From the NCBI RefSeq assembly GCF_000981225.1, contig NZ_LAJC01000041.1, positions 1 to 49,613 on the forward strand: 49,613 nt of DNA, in the 5' to 3' direction. Every line of letters begins with the position of its first letter. Within the stretch, counting starts at the first letter, position 1. A model generated the notes under the pieces. That model was not told where the DNA came from. It saw nothing but the letters and a program-made list of their open reading frames with translations, and made no database searches. This stretch comes from Allosalinactinospora lopnorensis (GTDB lineage: Bacteria > Actinomycetota > Actinomycetes > Streptosporangiales > Streptosporangiaceae). Of this stretch, positions 22,372 to 31,017 are shown piece by piece. The translations under genes were made by a program, and so were the position numbers.

Positions 22372-24657
22372 TCACCGCCCGCCGGCCCGCGCGGCGGCCA
22401 CGGCCGCCTGCCCGAAACTGATCCCGGCGTCGTTGGCCGGTACATTGCGGTGCGTCAGGACCCGCAGGCCCGCCTGTTCGAGTTCGTCACGCAGCCGGCA
22501 CAGCAGCAGGACGTTCTGGAACACACCGCCGGAAAGGGCGACGGTGCAGATACCGCTCTCCAACGACAGCTTGAAGCAGGCACGCGCGATCGCGCTGACG
22601 AATCCGTTGTGGAAGCGCGCGGCGACGGTGCCGGGCGCGGCACCGTCGCGCAGGTCGTCCACGACATCGCGCACCAGGTCCGTGCCGTGGATGCGCAGCG
22701 GGTCGGTGCCGGTGATGGCGGCGGTGTAGGCCGAGGTCTCGCCGAGGTCGGCGCTCTGCTCGAGTTCGATGGCCGCCTGCCCCTCGTAGCTGCTCCGGTC
22801 GCGGATGCCGGCGAGGGCGGAGACCGCGTCGAACAGCCGGCCGGCACTCGATGTCAGAGGCGCGTTCACTCCGGTCCTCGCCACGGCGAGCACGCTCTCC
22901 CAACGCGCCGCGTTGCGGTGGACCATCGGCAGGTCGTCCGGCGGGTCCCCCTCGTAAGCGGCGTCGAGGTAGCTCGCCGCCATCCGCCACGGCTCCCGGA
23001 TGGCGGCCGCCCCTCCGGGGAGCGGCACGGGTTCGAGATGACCGCGCCGCTCGAACCCGGTCAGGTCGGCGACGAGCAGCTCGCCGCCCCACAGGGTGCC
23101 GTCGCTGCCGTAGCCGAGCCCGTCGAGCGCCACCCCGATGACCGATCCCGTCTCTGCGTTGTCCGCGAGGCATGCGGCGATATGGGCGTGGTGGTGCTGC
23201 ACCCCGACGACCTCGACACCGGTGCGGTCGACGGCGTACTTGGTCGAGAGGTACTCGGGGTGCAGGTCGTGCGCGACGACGGCCGGTTCGATCCCGAACA
23301 GCCGCTGGAACCGCTCGATCCCCGTTGTGTACGCGTGAAGCGTTTCGTAGTTCTCCAGATCGCCGATGTGCTGGGAGAGGAACGCGCGATCCCCCGCGGC
23401 CAGGCAGAAGGTGGTCTTCAACTCCGAGCCGCAGCCGAGCACGGGCCGCTCGGTGGGGGCCGGCAGCGTCAGCGGGACCGGCACGTAGCCGCGCGACCTG
23501 CGCACCGGGTACTCCCGGCCCCGGACCACGCGCACGACGGAGTCGTCGGCGTGCGTGTGGATGGGCCGGTCGTGTGTCAGCAGGTAGTCGGCGATCCCGC
23601 TGAGTCGGCTGAGCGCGCCGGCCTCCGTGTGGCAGATGGGCTCGTCGGAAATGTTTCCGCTGGTCAGCGTCATAGGCCGCGGAAACGCGCGGGCGAGCAG
23701 ATGGTGCAGCGGTGTGTAGGGGAGCATGAGGCCCAGATGGCGGTCCCCCGGAGCCACATCGTTGGCGAGGCCGGAACCGGAACGGCGGCGCAGCAGCACG
23801 ATCGGCCGCTGGGGCCCGCTCAGCACTCGGGCCTCCTCCTCCCCGACGTCGCAGAGCTCGTCCGCCGCCTCCAGCGAGGACACCATGACGGCGAACGGCT
23901 TGCCCTCGCGGTCCTTGCGCGCGCGCAGCTCCCGCACCGCCGCCTCGGACTCCGCGTCGACCGCGAGATGGTAGCCGCCCAGCCCTTTGACCGCGACGAT
24001 GTGCCCGGTACGCAGCAGGCGCGCCGCCTCTTCGACCGGGTCCTCACCGGCGGCCTCCGCGCCGTCCGAATCCATCAGCCGCGCCCGCGGCCCGCACTCC
24101 GGGCAGCAGACGGGCTGCGCGTGGAAGCGCCGGTCGTCCGGGTCGTGGTACTCCGCTGAGCAGTCCGGGCACATGGCGAACCCCGCCATGGTGGTCGCCC
24201 GGCGGTCATAGGGGACGCCGGTGATGATCGTCAGCCGCGGCCCGCAGTTGGTGCAGTTCGTGAACGGGTACCGGAAGCGGCGGTCGGCCGGGTCGAAGAG
24301 TTCGCGCAGGCAGTCGTCGCAGGTCGCAGTGTCGGGCGGAACCAGTATCCGGCGCCGGCCGGCGGAATCGGTGCTCGCGATGCGGAACCCGTTGTCCGAG
24401 CGGCAGGCGATGGTCTCGGCCTTGACACGCTCGACGACCGCGAGTGGCGGCGCCTGCGACACGAGGTCCGCCCGGAACCCGGCGACGCGCTCCGGCGCCC
24501 CTTGGACCTCGACGTAGACACCCTGGGTGTCATTGCCGACCTGGCCGGTGAGCCGGTACCGCGTGGCGAGCGCGTAGACAAAGGGGCGAAAGCCCACTCC
24601 CTGAACGATCCCCTCCACGCGCAGTCTGCAGCGCAGGGTGGTGTCCTCCTCCTGCAT
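22372..24657 (-). CDS. hypF: HypF carbamoyltransferase for hydrogenase maturation
   Basis: 761 residues, full length. It has an acylphosphatase domain (CRLRVEGIVQGVGFRPFVYA), two zinc-finger units (CDDCLRELFDP ... TNCTNCGPR; CPDCSAEYHDP ... CCPECGPR), a YrdC-like domain (GHIVAVKGLGGYHLAVDA) and a Kae1-like domain with GVQHHHAHIAACLADN. HypF converts carbamoyl phosphate and ATP to a carbamoyl adenylate and passes the carbamoyl group to the HypE C-terminal cysteine, the first step of CN ligand synthesis for the NiFe site. ATG 24657 follows GGAGGGGGA; the extension upstream is not needed. It is divergent from the hydrogenase operon. Confidence 0.95.
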   Translation of the reverse strand: MQEEDTTLRCRLRVEGIVQGVGFRPFVYALATRYRLTGQVGNDTQGVYVEVQGAPERVAGFRADLVSQAPPLAVVERVKAETIACRSDNGFRIASTDSAGRRRILVPPDTATCDDCLRELFDPADRRFRYPFTNCTNCGPRLTIITGVPYDRRATTMAGFAMCPDCSAEYHDPDDRRFHAQPVCCPECGPRARLMDSDGAEAAGEDPVEEAARLLRTGHIVAVKGLGGYHLAVDAESEAAVRELRARKDREGKPFAVMVSSLEAADELCDVGEEEARVLSGPQRPIVLLRRRSGSGLANDVAPGDRHLGLMLPYTPLHHLLARAFPRPMTLTSGNISDEPICHTEAGALSRLSGIADYLLTHDRPIHTHADDSVVRVVRGREYPVRRSRGYVPVPLTLPAPTERPVLGCGSELKTTFCLAAGDRAFLSQHIGDLENYETLHAYTTGIERFQRLFGIEPAVVAHDLHPEYLSTKYAVDRTGVEVVGVQHHHAHIAACLADNAETGSVIGVALDGLGYGSDGTLWGGELLVADLTGFERRGHLEPVPLPGGAAAIREPWRMAASYLDAAYEGDPPDDLPMVHRNAARWESVLAVARTGVNAPLTSSAGRLFDAVSALAGIRDRSSYEGQAAIELEQSADLGETSAYTAAITGTDPLRIHGTDLVRDVVDDLRDGAAPGTVAARFHNGFVSAIARACFKLSLESGICTVALSGGVFQNVLLLCRLRDELEQAGLRVLTHRNVPANDAGISFGQAAVAAARAGGR

Positions 24658-25163
24658 ATCCCGATATCCCCCTCCAACAGGCCCCGTGGCGCGCACGGAA
24701 ATCGGCGCCGACACCGCGCAAACACCAAGACAAGTAATCCCTTGATCAAGTTCCGCGAACTCCGCAACCGAGTCCGGATCAGGCCGAACCACGCTACTGA
24801 AAGCGCACTACAGCACAGCTGTTACACGCGGATCCCGGACATATTCTTTTACGTCCGTTTACCTGATTAAAGGCCGGGTCACCCGCCTCGGACGCGAAAT
24901 TCCACCGCCAATATCAATCCACTGGCGCGTCGCCGTGGCGCCGCGGGCATCGGCCGGCTTATCGTCGTCGCGTTTCCGTTTCCACAGCGGGTTCGTTCGC
25001 CCTTCCCGAAAGGCGGGTGCGCGCTCGCGCGGCGGGGACGGGTCGACGGCTGCGCACCCCATGCGCAGGATCACGGTCCCCTCTTTCTCGGAAACTGGAC
25101 GAAAGGGGACGACGCGAGATCCCGGCCACCGCGTAGATCGCGGTCCGAACAGGGGGAATACCA
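24658..25163. promoter_or_regulatory. Bidirectional promoter region of the hydrogenase locus
   Basis: A 506-base divergent gap with no gene. It contains an AT-rich island (24841-24870), a spaced inverted repeat CGGAC (24836-24840) / GTCCG (24853-24857), and an imperfect hairpin GTCCCCTCTTTC (25076-25087) / GAAAGGGGAC (25101-25110). The latter sits about 55 bases before the first gene of the operon and is the best operator candidate. No true DevR box is found. Confidence 0.45.
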
Positions 25164-25783
25164 ATGAACCGCTTGGCCGAGATCCAGGCGGGCGTCGGCG
25201 ACTCGCTCGCCGCCCGCGAGGAAGCGGGAGAGCGGATCTCCGAGGACGCCGAAAAAATCGCCGATACCTGTCGCGATATGGCCGTCAGATTTCACCGCGG
25301 TGGCAAGATCATTGTCTTCGGCAATGGCGGTGCGGGCGCGACGCCAACCACGTCGCGGTCGAATTCGTCCATCCGGTCGTCGTCGGGAAACGCGCCCTCC
25401 CTGCGCTCTCCCTGAACAATGATGTCGCCACGATCACCGATATCGCGCGCAGTGAGGGATTCTCCGCCGTCTTCGCCCACCAGCTGCGCCATCTCGCCGC
25501 CTCCCGCGACATCGCTCTGGGCGTCACTCCCGACGGACGCTGCTCCAATGTCGTGCGCGCCCTGGACACCGCCAAGGAGATGGGGCTGCTAACGGTCGCG
25601 CTCGCCGGCGCGGACGGCGGGGACGTCCTCGAACGGCCGTCGGTGGATCACGTACTGATGGCACACGCCGACGACCCGGTGGTCGTCAAGGAAATGCACG
25701 TCACCGTCTACCACATTCTCTGGGAACTGGTGCACGTGTTCTTCGAGCAGCCCGACGCGCTCGACCGGGAGGTGAGCGCGTGA
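25164..25783 (+). pseudogene. SIS-domain (phosphoheptose isomerase-like) protein, frameshifted
   Basis: ATG 25164 starts a SIS-domain protein: RFHRGGKIIVFGNGGAG is the phosphosugar-binding loop. After residue about 59 the frame is lost, and a second frame continues as ANHVAVEFVHPVVVGKRALP, SLNNDVATITDIA, and ends REVSA with stop 25781-25783. Restoring one base near 25341 (GGC-TGC-GAC-GCC) yields about 206 residues. GmhA-like proteins isomerise sedoheptulose 7-phosphate; in actinobacterial hydrogenase loci their job is unknown. The GTG start of the next gene overlaps the stop. It is first in the operon. Confidence 0.7.
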
Positions 25784-26052
25784 GGCCCGACCAGTCCGGA
25801 CCCAAGGCCGCCGAACCGCCGCAGACCGCGCCCGACTGCCACGAGGACGTCTGCCTCACCTGCTCCGACCAGGCCATCCCCGTGCGCATCCAGCGCCTTC
25901 TCGGTGACGGTCTGGCCCTGGCCGACACCGGAGCCGGCACCGAGGAGATCAGCGTCGCACTGGTCGACGCGGGCGCGGGAGATCTGGTCCTCGTGCACGC
26001 CAAGGAGGCCATCTCACGCGTCCAGGAGGTACCCGGCGATGAGCGGCGGTAA
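25780..26052 (+). CDS. HypC/HupF-like hydrogenase assembly protein
   Basis: 90 residues. DCHEDVCLTCSDQAIPVRI followed by a compact beta-barrel (ALADTGAGTEEISVAL, GDLVLVHAKEAI) matches the HypC/HupF fold. Unlike true HypC, it has about 20 residues before the first Cys, so it lacks the N-terminal Cys that HypC uses to carry iron. It has three cysteines in a short motif (CHEDVCLTC) instead. A second, canonical HypC is encoded at 33545. The GTG start overlaps the upstream stop; the end overlaps the next gene by 14 bases. Confidence 0.75.
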   Translation: MRPDQSGPKAAEPPQTAPDCHEDVCLTCSDQAIPVRIQRLLGDGLALADTGAGTEEISVALVDAGAGDLVLVHAKEAISRVQEVPGDERR

Positions 26053-26785
26053 CGACGACGCCCCGCAGTCACGGCCGTCGAGACAGCCGTTGTCGGGGCT
26101 GTACCCGTTCCTCTACTCCGACTCGGCGGGCGACATCGACGCCGGCATCATGGCCGAGGTACGGCGCTCGACGGCGGAAAAGGCGCGGGAGATCACGGAG
26201 CTGCGGCGCGGCCTCCTCGCGGAGTACCGCGACGACCTGGCCCGCTGCGCCCTCGCCATGGTCGACAGGTTCCTGGCCGGGGCCCGGCTCCTCACGTTCG
26301 GCAACGGCGGCAGCAGCACCGACGCGGTCGATGTGGCCACCACGTTCCTGCACCCGCCCAGGGGCGAGCCGCTGCCGGCGCTCTCCCTCACCGGAGACGT
26401 CGCCGTGCTCACAGCACTGTCCAACGACGTCGGCTTCGAGGTGGTGTTCTCCCGGCAGATCGCCGCGTTCGGCACCGGTAGCGACATCGCGTTCGGCCTG
26501 TCCACCAGCGGCGGATCGGAGAACGTCGTGCGCGCCCTGGAATACGCCGGCCGCCTGGGCATGCTCACCATCGGCCTGGCCGGCTACAAGGGCGGCAGGC
26601 TGGGCGAGCTGGACACCCTGGACCACCTCTTCGCCGTCCCCTCCGCCTCGGTGCACCGCATCCAGGAGGCCCAGACGACCCTCTACCACGTGCTGTGGGA
26701 GCTGGTATCGCGCTCCCTGCACGTCCATTCGCTCTCCGGGGAGAGCGCCGCGGCGAGCAGTGACGCCCAAGGAGGAACGCAATGA
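26039..26785 (+). CDS. SIS-domain protein, D-sedoheptulose 7-phosphate isomerase-like
   Basis: 248 residues with an intact SIS domain: GARLLTFGNGGSSTDAVDVA (phosphosugar loop), then SLTGDVAVLTALSNDVGFE, SDIAFGLSTSGGSENVVRAL and a C-terminal VHRIQEAQTTLYHVLWEL helix. It is an intact relative of the frameshifted SIS gene upstream; the two may form a heteromer. In normal GmhA the enzyme supplies heptose for LPS, but this is a Gram-positive hydrogenase locus, so a role in hydrogenase maturation or an unknown sugar-phosphate pathway is more likely. ATG 26039; it couples to hhyS by ATGA. Confidence 0.75.
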   Translation: MSGGNDDAPQSRPSRQPLSGLYPFLYSDSAGDIDAGIMAEVRRSTAEKAREITELRRGLLAEYRDDLARCALAMVDRFLAGARLLTFGNGGSSTDAVDVATTFLHPPRGEPLPALSLTGDVAVLTALSNDVGFEVVFSRQIAAFGTGSDIAFGLSTSGGSENVVRALEYAGRLGMLTIGLAGYKGGRLGELDTLDHLFAVPSASVHRIQEAQTTLYHVLWELVSRSLHVHSLSGESAAASSDAQGGTQ

Positions 26786-27834
26786 CCACCGCACAGACCG
26801 AGCAGGAAGAATCCGTCGTCCACATCCTGTGGATCAACGCCGGCCTGAGCTGCGACGGCGACTCCGTGGCGCTCACCGCGGCGAGCCAGCCCAGTATCGA
26901 GGAGATCGTCATGGGCGCTCTGCCGGGGCTGCCGAAGGTCCAGGTGCACTGGCCGCTCATCGACTGGGACTCCGGCCCCGTCCAAGGGGCCGACACCTTC
27001 ATCGAGTGGTTCTTCAAAGGCGAACGGGGAGAGCTCGACCCGTTCGTCCTTGTCGTCGAGGGCTCGATTCCCAACGAACGGCTGAAGGATGAGGGCTACT
27101 GGTGCGGTTTCGGCAACGATCCGCAGACCGGCCAGCCCATCACCACCAGCGAGTGGCTCGACCGGCTCGCCCCTAAGGCGACCGCCCTCGTGGCCGCCGG
27201 CACCTGCGCCACCTACGGCGGCATCCACGCGATGGCCGGCAATCCCACAGGCGCCATGGGAGTGGCCGACTACCTCGGCTGGGACTGGAAGTCCAAGGCG
27301 GGCCTGCCGATCGTGAACATCCCCGGCTGCCCGACACAACCGGACAACTTCTCCGAGACCCTGCTGTACCTGCTCTACCAGCTCCAGGGGAACGCCCCGA
27401 TGATCCCGCTGGACGAAGGGCTGCGCCCGACCTGGCTGTTCGGCTACACCGTGCACGAGGGCTGCGACCGCGGCGGGTTCTACGAGCAGGGCCAGTTCAC
27501 CCACGAGTACGGCTCGCCGGAGTGTCTGGTGAAGATCGGCTGCTGGGGGCCGGTCGTGAAATGCAACGTGACCAAACGCGGCTGGATGGGCGGCATCGGC
27601 GGATGCCCGAACGTGGGCGGCATCTGCATCGCCTGCACCATGCCCGGTTTCCCGGACAAGTTCATGCCGTTCATGGACGAACCCCCGGGCAGCAGGGTCT
27701 CCTCCGCGTTCAGCAAGCCATACGGCGGAGCCATCCGCAGGCTGCGCGGCATCACCCAGAAGACGGTCGACCAGGAACCGAAGTGGCGCCATCCCGGCCC
27801 CCGGATCACCACCGGCTACCGGCCTCCGTGGTGA
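26782..27834 (+). CDS. hhyS: Group 1h [NiFe]-hydrogenase small subunit
   Basis: 350 residues; carries the electron-transfer Fe-S clusters of an actinobacterial high-affinity hydrogenase. The proximal-cluster motif, normally CxxC, reads NAGLSCDGDSVALT: Cys24 is kept, but the second position is Asp27, the Asp-for-Cys change known for this group. Further ligands lie in AAGTCATYGG, NIPGCPTQPDNF, HEGCDRGGFY, CLVKIGCWGPVVKCN and GGICIACTMPGFPD. There is no Tat signal or membrane anchor, so it is cytoplasmic. GGAGG precedes ATG 26782, which overlaps the SIS gene stop. Full length for the family. Confidence 0.95.
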   Translation: MTTAQTEQEESVVHILWINAGLSCDGDSVALTAASQPSIEEIVMGALPGLPKVQVHWPLIDWDSGPVQGADTFIEWFFKGERGELDPFVLVVEGSIPNERLKDEGYWCGFGNDPQTGQPITTSEWLDRLAPKATALVAAGTCATYGGIHAMAGNPTGAMGVADYLGWDWKSKAGLPIVNIPGCPTQPDNFSETLLYLLYQLQGNAPMIPLDEGLRPTWLFGYTVHEGCDRGGFYEQGQFTHEYGSPECLVKIGCWGPVVKCNVTKRGWMGGIGGCPNVGGICIACTMPGFPDKFMPFMDEPPGSRVSSAFSKPYGGAIRRLRGITQKTVDQEPKWRHPGPRITTGYRPPW

Positions 27835-27888
27835 CCACGTTCCCGCTCACGAGAAATCCGCAGCGTCGTTGACGAAGGGCACAGCGAG

Positions 27889-29718
27889 ATGACGGCAACC
27901 GAGCCCGCACGGAAGCGCTCCGGGCGCACACCCGGTGACAACCTGGTCGACATGTCCTGGGATCCGATCACGCGGATCGTGGGCAGCCTGGGCATCTACA
28001 CCAAGATCGACTTCAAGCAGAAGGAAGTGGCCGAGTGCCACAGCACGTCGTCGATCTTCCGGGGATACAGCATCTTCATGAAGGACAAGGATCCCCGCGA
28101 CGCCCACTTCATCACCAGCCGCATCTGCGGGATCTGCGGTGACAACCACGCCGCCTGCTCGGTCTACGCGCAGAACATGGCGTTCGGCGTGCAGACGCCC
28201 CCGATCGGCGAGTGGATCATGAACCTCGGCGAGGCCGCCGAGTTCATGTTCGACCACAACATCTACCAGGAGAACCTCGTTGGCGTGGACTACTGCGAAC
28301 GCATGGTCCGCGAGACCAACCCCGGGGTCCTGGAGCTGGCCGAACGGACCGAGGCGCCGCATGCCGGCGAGCACGGCTACCGGACCATCGCCGACATCAT
28401 GCGGGCCCTGAACCCGATGGAGGGCGAGTTCTACCGGGAGGCCCTGCAGCAGAGCCGGCTGACCCGGGAGATGTTCTGCCTCATGGAGGGGCGGCATGTC
28501 CACCCGTCCACGCTCTACCCGGGCGGGGTCGGGACCTACCCGACGGTGCAGCTGTTCACCGACTACCTCACCCGGTTGATGCGCTATGTGGAGTACATGA
28601 AGCGGGTCGTCCCGTTGCACGACGACCTCTTCGACTTCTTCTACGAGGCCCTGCCCGGCTACGAGCAGGTGGGCCGGCGCCGGATCCTGCTGGGCTGCTG
28701 GGGATCACTGAACAATCCCTACCACTGCGACTACCGGTACGAGAACATGTCGCACTGGGGTCGCCAGATGTATGTGACCCCGGGTGTGATCGTCGACGGC
28801 AACCTCGTGACCAACGATCTCGTCGACATCAACCTGGGCATCCGCATCCTGCTGGGCAGTTCCTACTACGACGACTGGACCGACCACGAGAAGTTCGTGA
28901 CCCACGACCCGCTCGGCAACCCGGTCGACCACCGCCACCCGTGGAACCAGCACACCATCCCGCACCCGCAGAAGCGCGACTTCGACGACAAGTACAGCTG
29001 GGTGATGTCGCCGCGCTGGTTCGACGGCACCGACCACCTCCCGCTCGACACCGGGGGCGGTCCCATCGCCCGGCTCTGGTCGACCGCGCTGTCCGGACTG
29101 GTCGACATCGGCGGCTACGTCCAGGCGACGGGCAGCAGCGTGAAGATCAACCTGCCGCGCACCGCGACGCTCGGCGAGAAGACGTTCGAGTGGAAGATCC
29201 CGAAGTGGAGCAACGCGCTGGAACGCAACCGCGCCCGGACCTACTTCCAGGCCTACGCGGCCGCCGCGGCGATCCACTTCGCCGAGAAGGGCCTGGAGGA
29301 GGTGCACGCCGGCCGCACCCAGACCTGGCGGCCGTTCACGGTGCCCGACGAGGCGATCAGCGTCGGGTTCCATGAAGCCGTCCGCGGCGTGCTCTCGCAC
29401 CACATGGTGATCCGCGACGGCAAGATCGCCAACTATCACCCGTACCCGCCGACGCCGTGGAACGCCAGCGTCCGGGACAGCTACGGGACACCGGGCCCGT
29501 ACGAGGACGCCGTGCAGAACACCCCGATCTTCGAGGAGAACTCGCCCGACGAGTTCAAGGGGATCGACATCATGCGCACCGTGCGCAGCTTCGACCCGTG
29601 CCTGCTGCGGGGTCCACATGTACGTGGGCAACGGCAGGACGGTGCGGGCCCAGCACACACCGACCGCGTTCGGCGGCAGCACGTGAGAACGGCCGGATCC
29701 GAGGAAGGGGCGGCATGA
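27889..29718 (+). CDS. hhyL: Group 1h [NiFe]-hydrogenase large subunit, C-terminal frameshift
   Basis: 609 residues as read. The first Ni-ligand motif SRICGICGDNHA (Cys80, Cys83) is intact, and WMSPRW-like, DPLGNPVDHRHPWN and YHPYPPTPWN blocks match group 1h. The second motif should read DPCLPCGVHMY; instead the frame gives DPCLLRGPHV and runs to 29718. The correct codons resume one frame over (TGC GGG GTC CAC ATG TAC at 29606), ending at TGA 29684-29686. Two bases are missing at about 29605. As written, the subunit lacks the terminal Ni-ligand Cys and the protease site after GVH. Confidence 0.9.
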   Translation: MTATEPARKRSGRTPGDNLVDMSWDPITRIVGSLGIYTKIDFKQKEVAECHSTSSIFRGYSIFMKDKDPRDAHFITSRICGICGDNHAACSVYAQNMAFGVQTPPIGEWIMNLGEAAEFMFDHNIYQENLVGVDYCERMVRETNPGVLELAERTEAPHAGEHGYRTIADIMRALNPMEGEFYREALQQSRLTREMFCLMEGRHVHPSTLYPGGVGTYPTVQLFTDYLTRLMRYVEYMKRVVPLHDDLFDFFYEALPGYEQVGRRRILLGCWGSLNNPYHCDYRYENMSHWGRQMYVTPGVIVDGNLVTNDLVDINLGIRILLGSSYYDDWTDHEKFVTHDPLGNPVDHRHPWNQHTIPHPQKRDFDDKYSWVMSPRWFDGTDHLPLDTGGGPIARLWSTALSGLVDIGGYVQATGSSVKINLPRTATLGEKTFEWKIPKWSNALERNRARTYFQAYAAAAAIHFAEKGLEEVHAGRTQTWRPFTVPDEAISVGFHEAVRGVLSHHMVIRDGKIANYHPYPPTPWNASVRDSYGTPGPYEDAVQNTPIFEENSPDEFKGIDIMRTVRSFDPCLLRGPHVRGQRQDGAGPAHTDRVRRQHVRTAGSEEGAA

Positions 29719-30358
29719 CAACCGACACCGACAGCTCACTGGTCCGGACCAGTGAGCGCGTGGAGCAGCTCCTGGACGAGCTGGCCGGGTCGGACCCGGG
29801 CGTACACCAGCGGGCAGAGGAGGCGATCCGGCTGCTCGTGGAACTCTACGGCACCGCACTCGGGCGCATCGTGGACCGCATCGGGCCGGAGTCCGCCGCC
29901 GGGAGCGGCGAGGAACCGCCGCTGGAGCGCCTGCTCGGCGACGACCTGGTCTCCAGCCTGCTCATCCTGCACGACCTGCACCCGTTGGACACGACCGCGC
30001 GCGTCCAGCAGGCGCTGGAGCGGGTCCGCCCCTACCTGGGCTCACACTCGGGCGACGTCGAACTCGTCAGCGTCGATCACGGTGTCGCCCTGCTGCGGCT
30101 CCAGGGCAACTGCGACGGCTGCCCGTCCTCGATAGTGACCGTTAAGGCTCCATCGAACGGGTGATCGCCGAATCCGCACCGGAGATCGAAGAGGTCCGGG
30201 TCGAGGGCATGACCGAGCCGGAGCCGGCCGACTCCGGCTTCATCCCGCTGGACAGCCTGCGCCACCGTCCGCCCGAGCACGCGATGGCCTGCACGGTGCC
30301 CGCGGAACTGGACCGGCCGGGAGCAGCGGGCGAGGAACCCGGGAAGGAGAGGGCGTGA
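29715..30358 (+). pseudogene. NifU-like Fe-S scaffold protein, frameshifted
   Basis: From ATG 29715 (after GAAGGGG) a helical N-terminal region (VEQLLDELAG, EAIRLLVELYG) leads to a NifU C-terminal domain: ALLRLQGNCDGCPSSIVTVK, with the CxxC Fe-S scaffold motif. The frame then stops at 30164. One frame over, it continues IERVIAESAPEIEEVRVEG to 30358. One base added at about 30147 (AAG-GCT-GCC-ATC) restores about 214 residues. NifU-like proteins occur in 1h loci and may load clusters into the small subunit. The GTG of DUF5947 overlaps the restored stop. Confidence 0.75.
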
Positions 30359-31017
30359 GCAGCCCCGTCGAGAAGCCACCGGAGCCGGCGGGGCTGCGCC
30401 GCTTCCTGAAGCGCGGGCCGTCGCCGGTGCCCGGCGAACAGTGCGAGATGTGCGCCGAACCGCTGCACGAATCGCATTCCCACGTCGCCGACCTCGACCA
30501 CCGGAGCGTCCTGTGCGCCTGCCGGGCCTGCCACCTGCTGTTCACCACGAAAGGGGCGGCCGGCGGCCGCTACCTCTCGGTCCCGGAGCGCTACCTGCAC
30601 GACCCGGGGTTCCCGATCTCCGACGCGCAGTGGGACGCGTTGCAGATCCCCGTGCGCATGGTCTTCTTCCTCCGCAACTCCGATCAGGGGCGCACCGTCG
30701 CCCTCTACCCCAGCCCCGCCGGAGCGACCGAGTCCACGCTGCCCCTCGACACGGCGGCCGGGATCCTCGATCTCAATCCGGCTTTCGCCGACCTGGCCGA
30801 CGACGTCGAGGCACTGCTGCTGCACCGGCGCGAGGACGCGTTCGAGTGCTTCCTGCTCCCGGTCGACGCCTGTTACCGGCTCGTCGGCCTGGTGCGGATG
30901 CGCTGGAAGGGATTCGACGGCGGCGAGGAGGCGTGGACCGCCATCAACGGCTTCTTCGCCGACCTCCGGGAGCGCTGCCGGAGTGTCGGTATCGGAGCAC
31001 GGGGGGTACGGCGATGA
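30355..31017 (+). CDS. DUF5947 protein, hydrogenase-locus zinc-ribbon protein
   Basis: 220 residues. The N-terminal third has a four-Cys ribbon (EQCEMCAEPL, HRSVLCACRACHLLF), probably binding zinc or iron. The rest is an alpha/beta domain (SDAQWDALQIPVRMVFFLRN, AFECFLLPVDACYRLVG). It belongs to DUF5947, found in actinobacterial hydrogenase loci; its function is unknown. The rubredoxin-like Cys spacing could serve electron transfer, but no such evidence exists here. GTG 30355 overlaps the upstream stop, and the stop overlaps the DUF6084 start. Confidence 0.75.
   Translation: MSSPVEKPPEPAGLRRFLKRGPSPVPGEQCEMCAEPLHESHSHVADLDHRSVLCACRACHLLFTTKGAAGGRYLSVPERYLHDPGFPISDAQWDALQIPVRMVFFLRNSDQGRTVALYPSPAGATESTLPLDTAAGILDLNPAFADLADDVEALLLHRREDAFECFLLPVDACYRLVGLVRMRWKGFDGGEEAWTAINGFFADLRERCRSVGIGARGVRR

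Noticed and set aside
22450-24159. 569-codon plus-strand open frame
   Set aside because: Antisense shadow of hypF, caused by high GC.
25060-25115. DevR box in the hydrogenase promoter
   Set aside because: GGAC and GTCC half-sites are present but in the wrong orientation and spacing for GGGAC-N4-GTCCC.
28705-29859. 384-codon minus-strand frame over hhyL
   Set aside because: Shadow frame of a well-defined hydrogenase gene.
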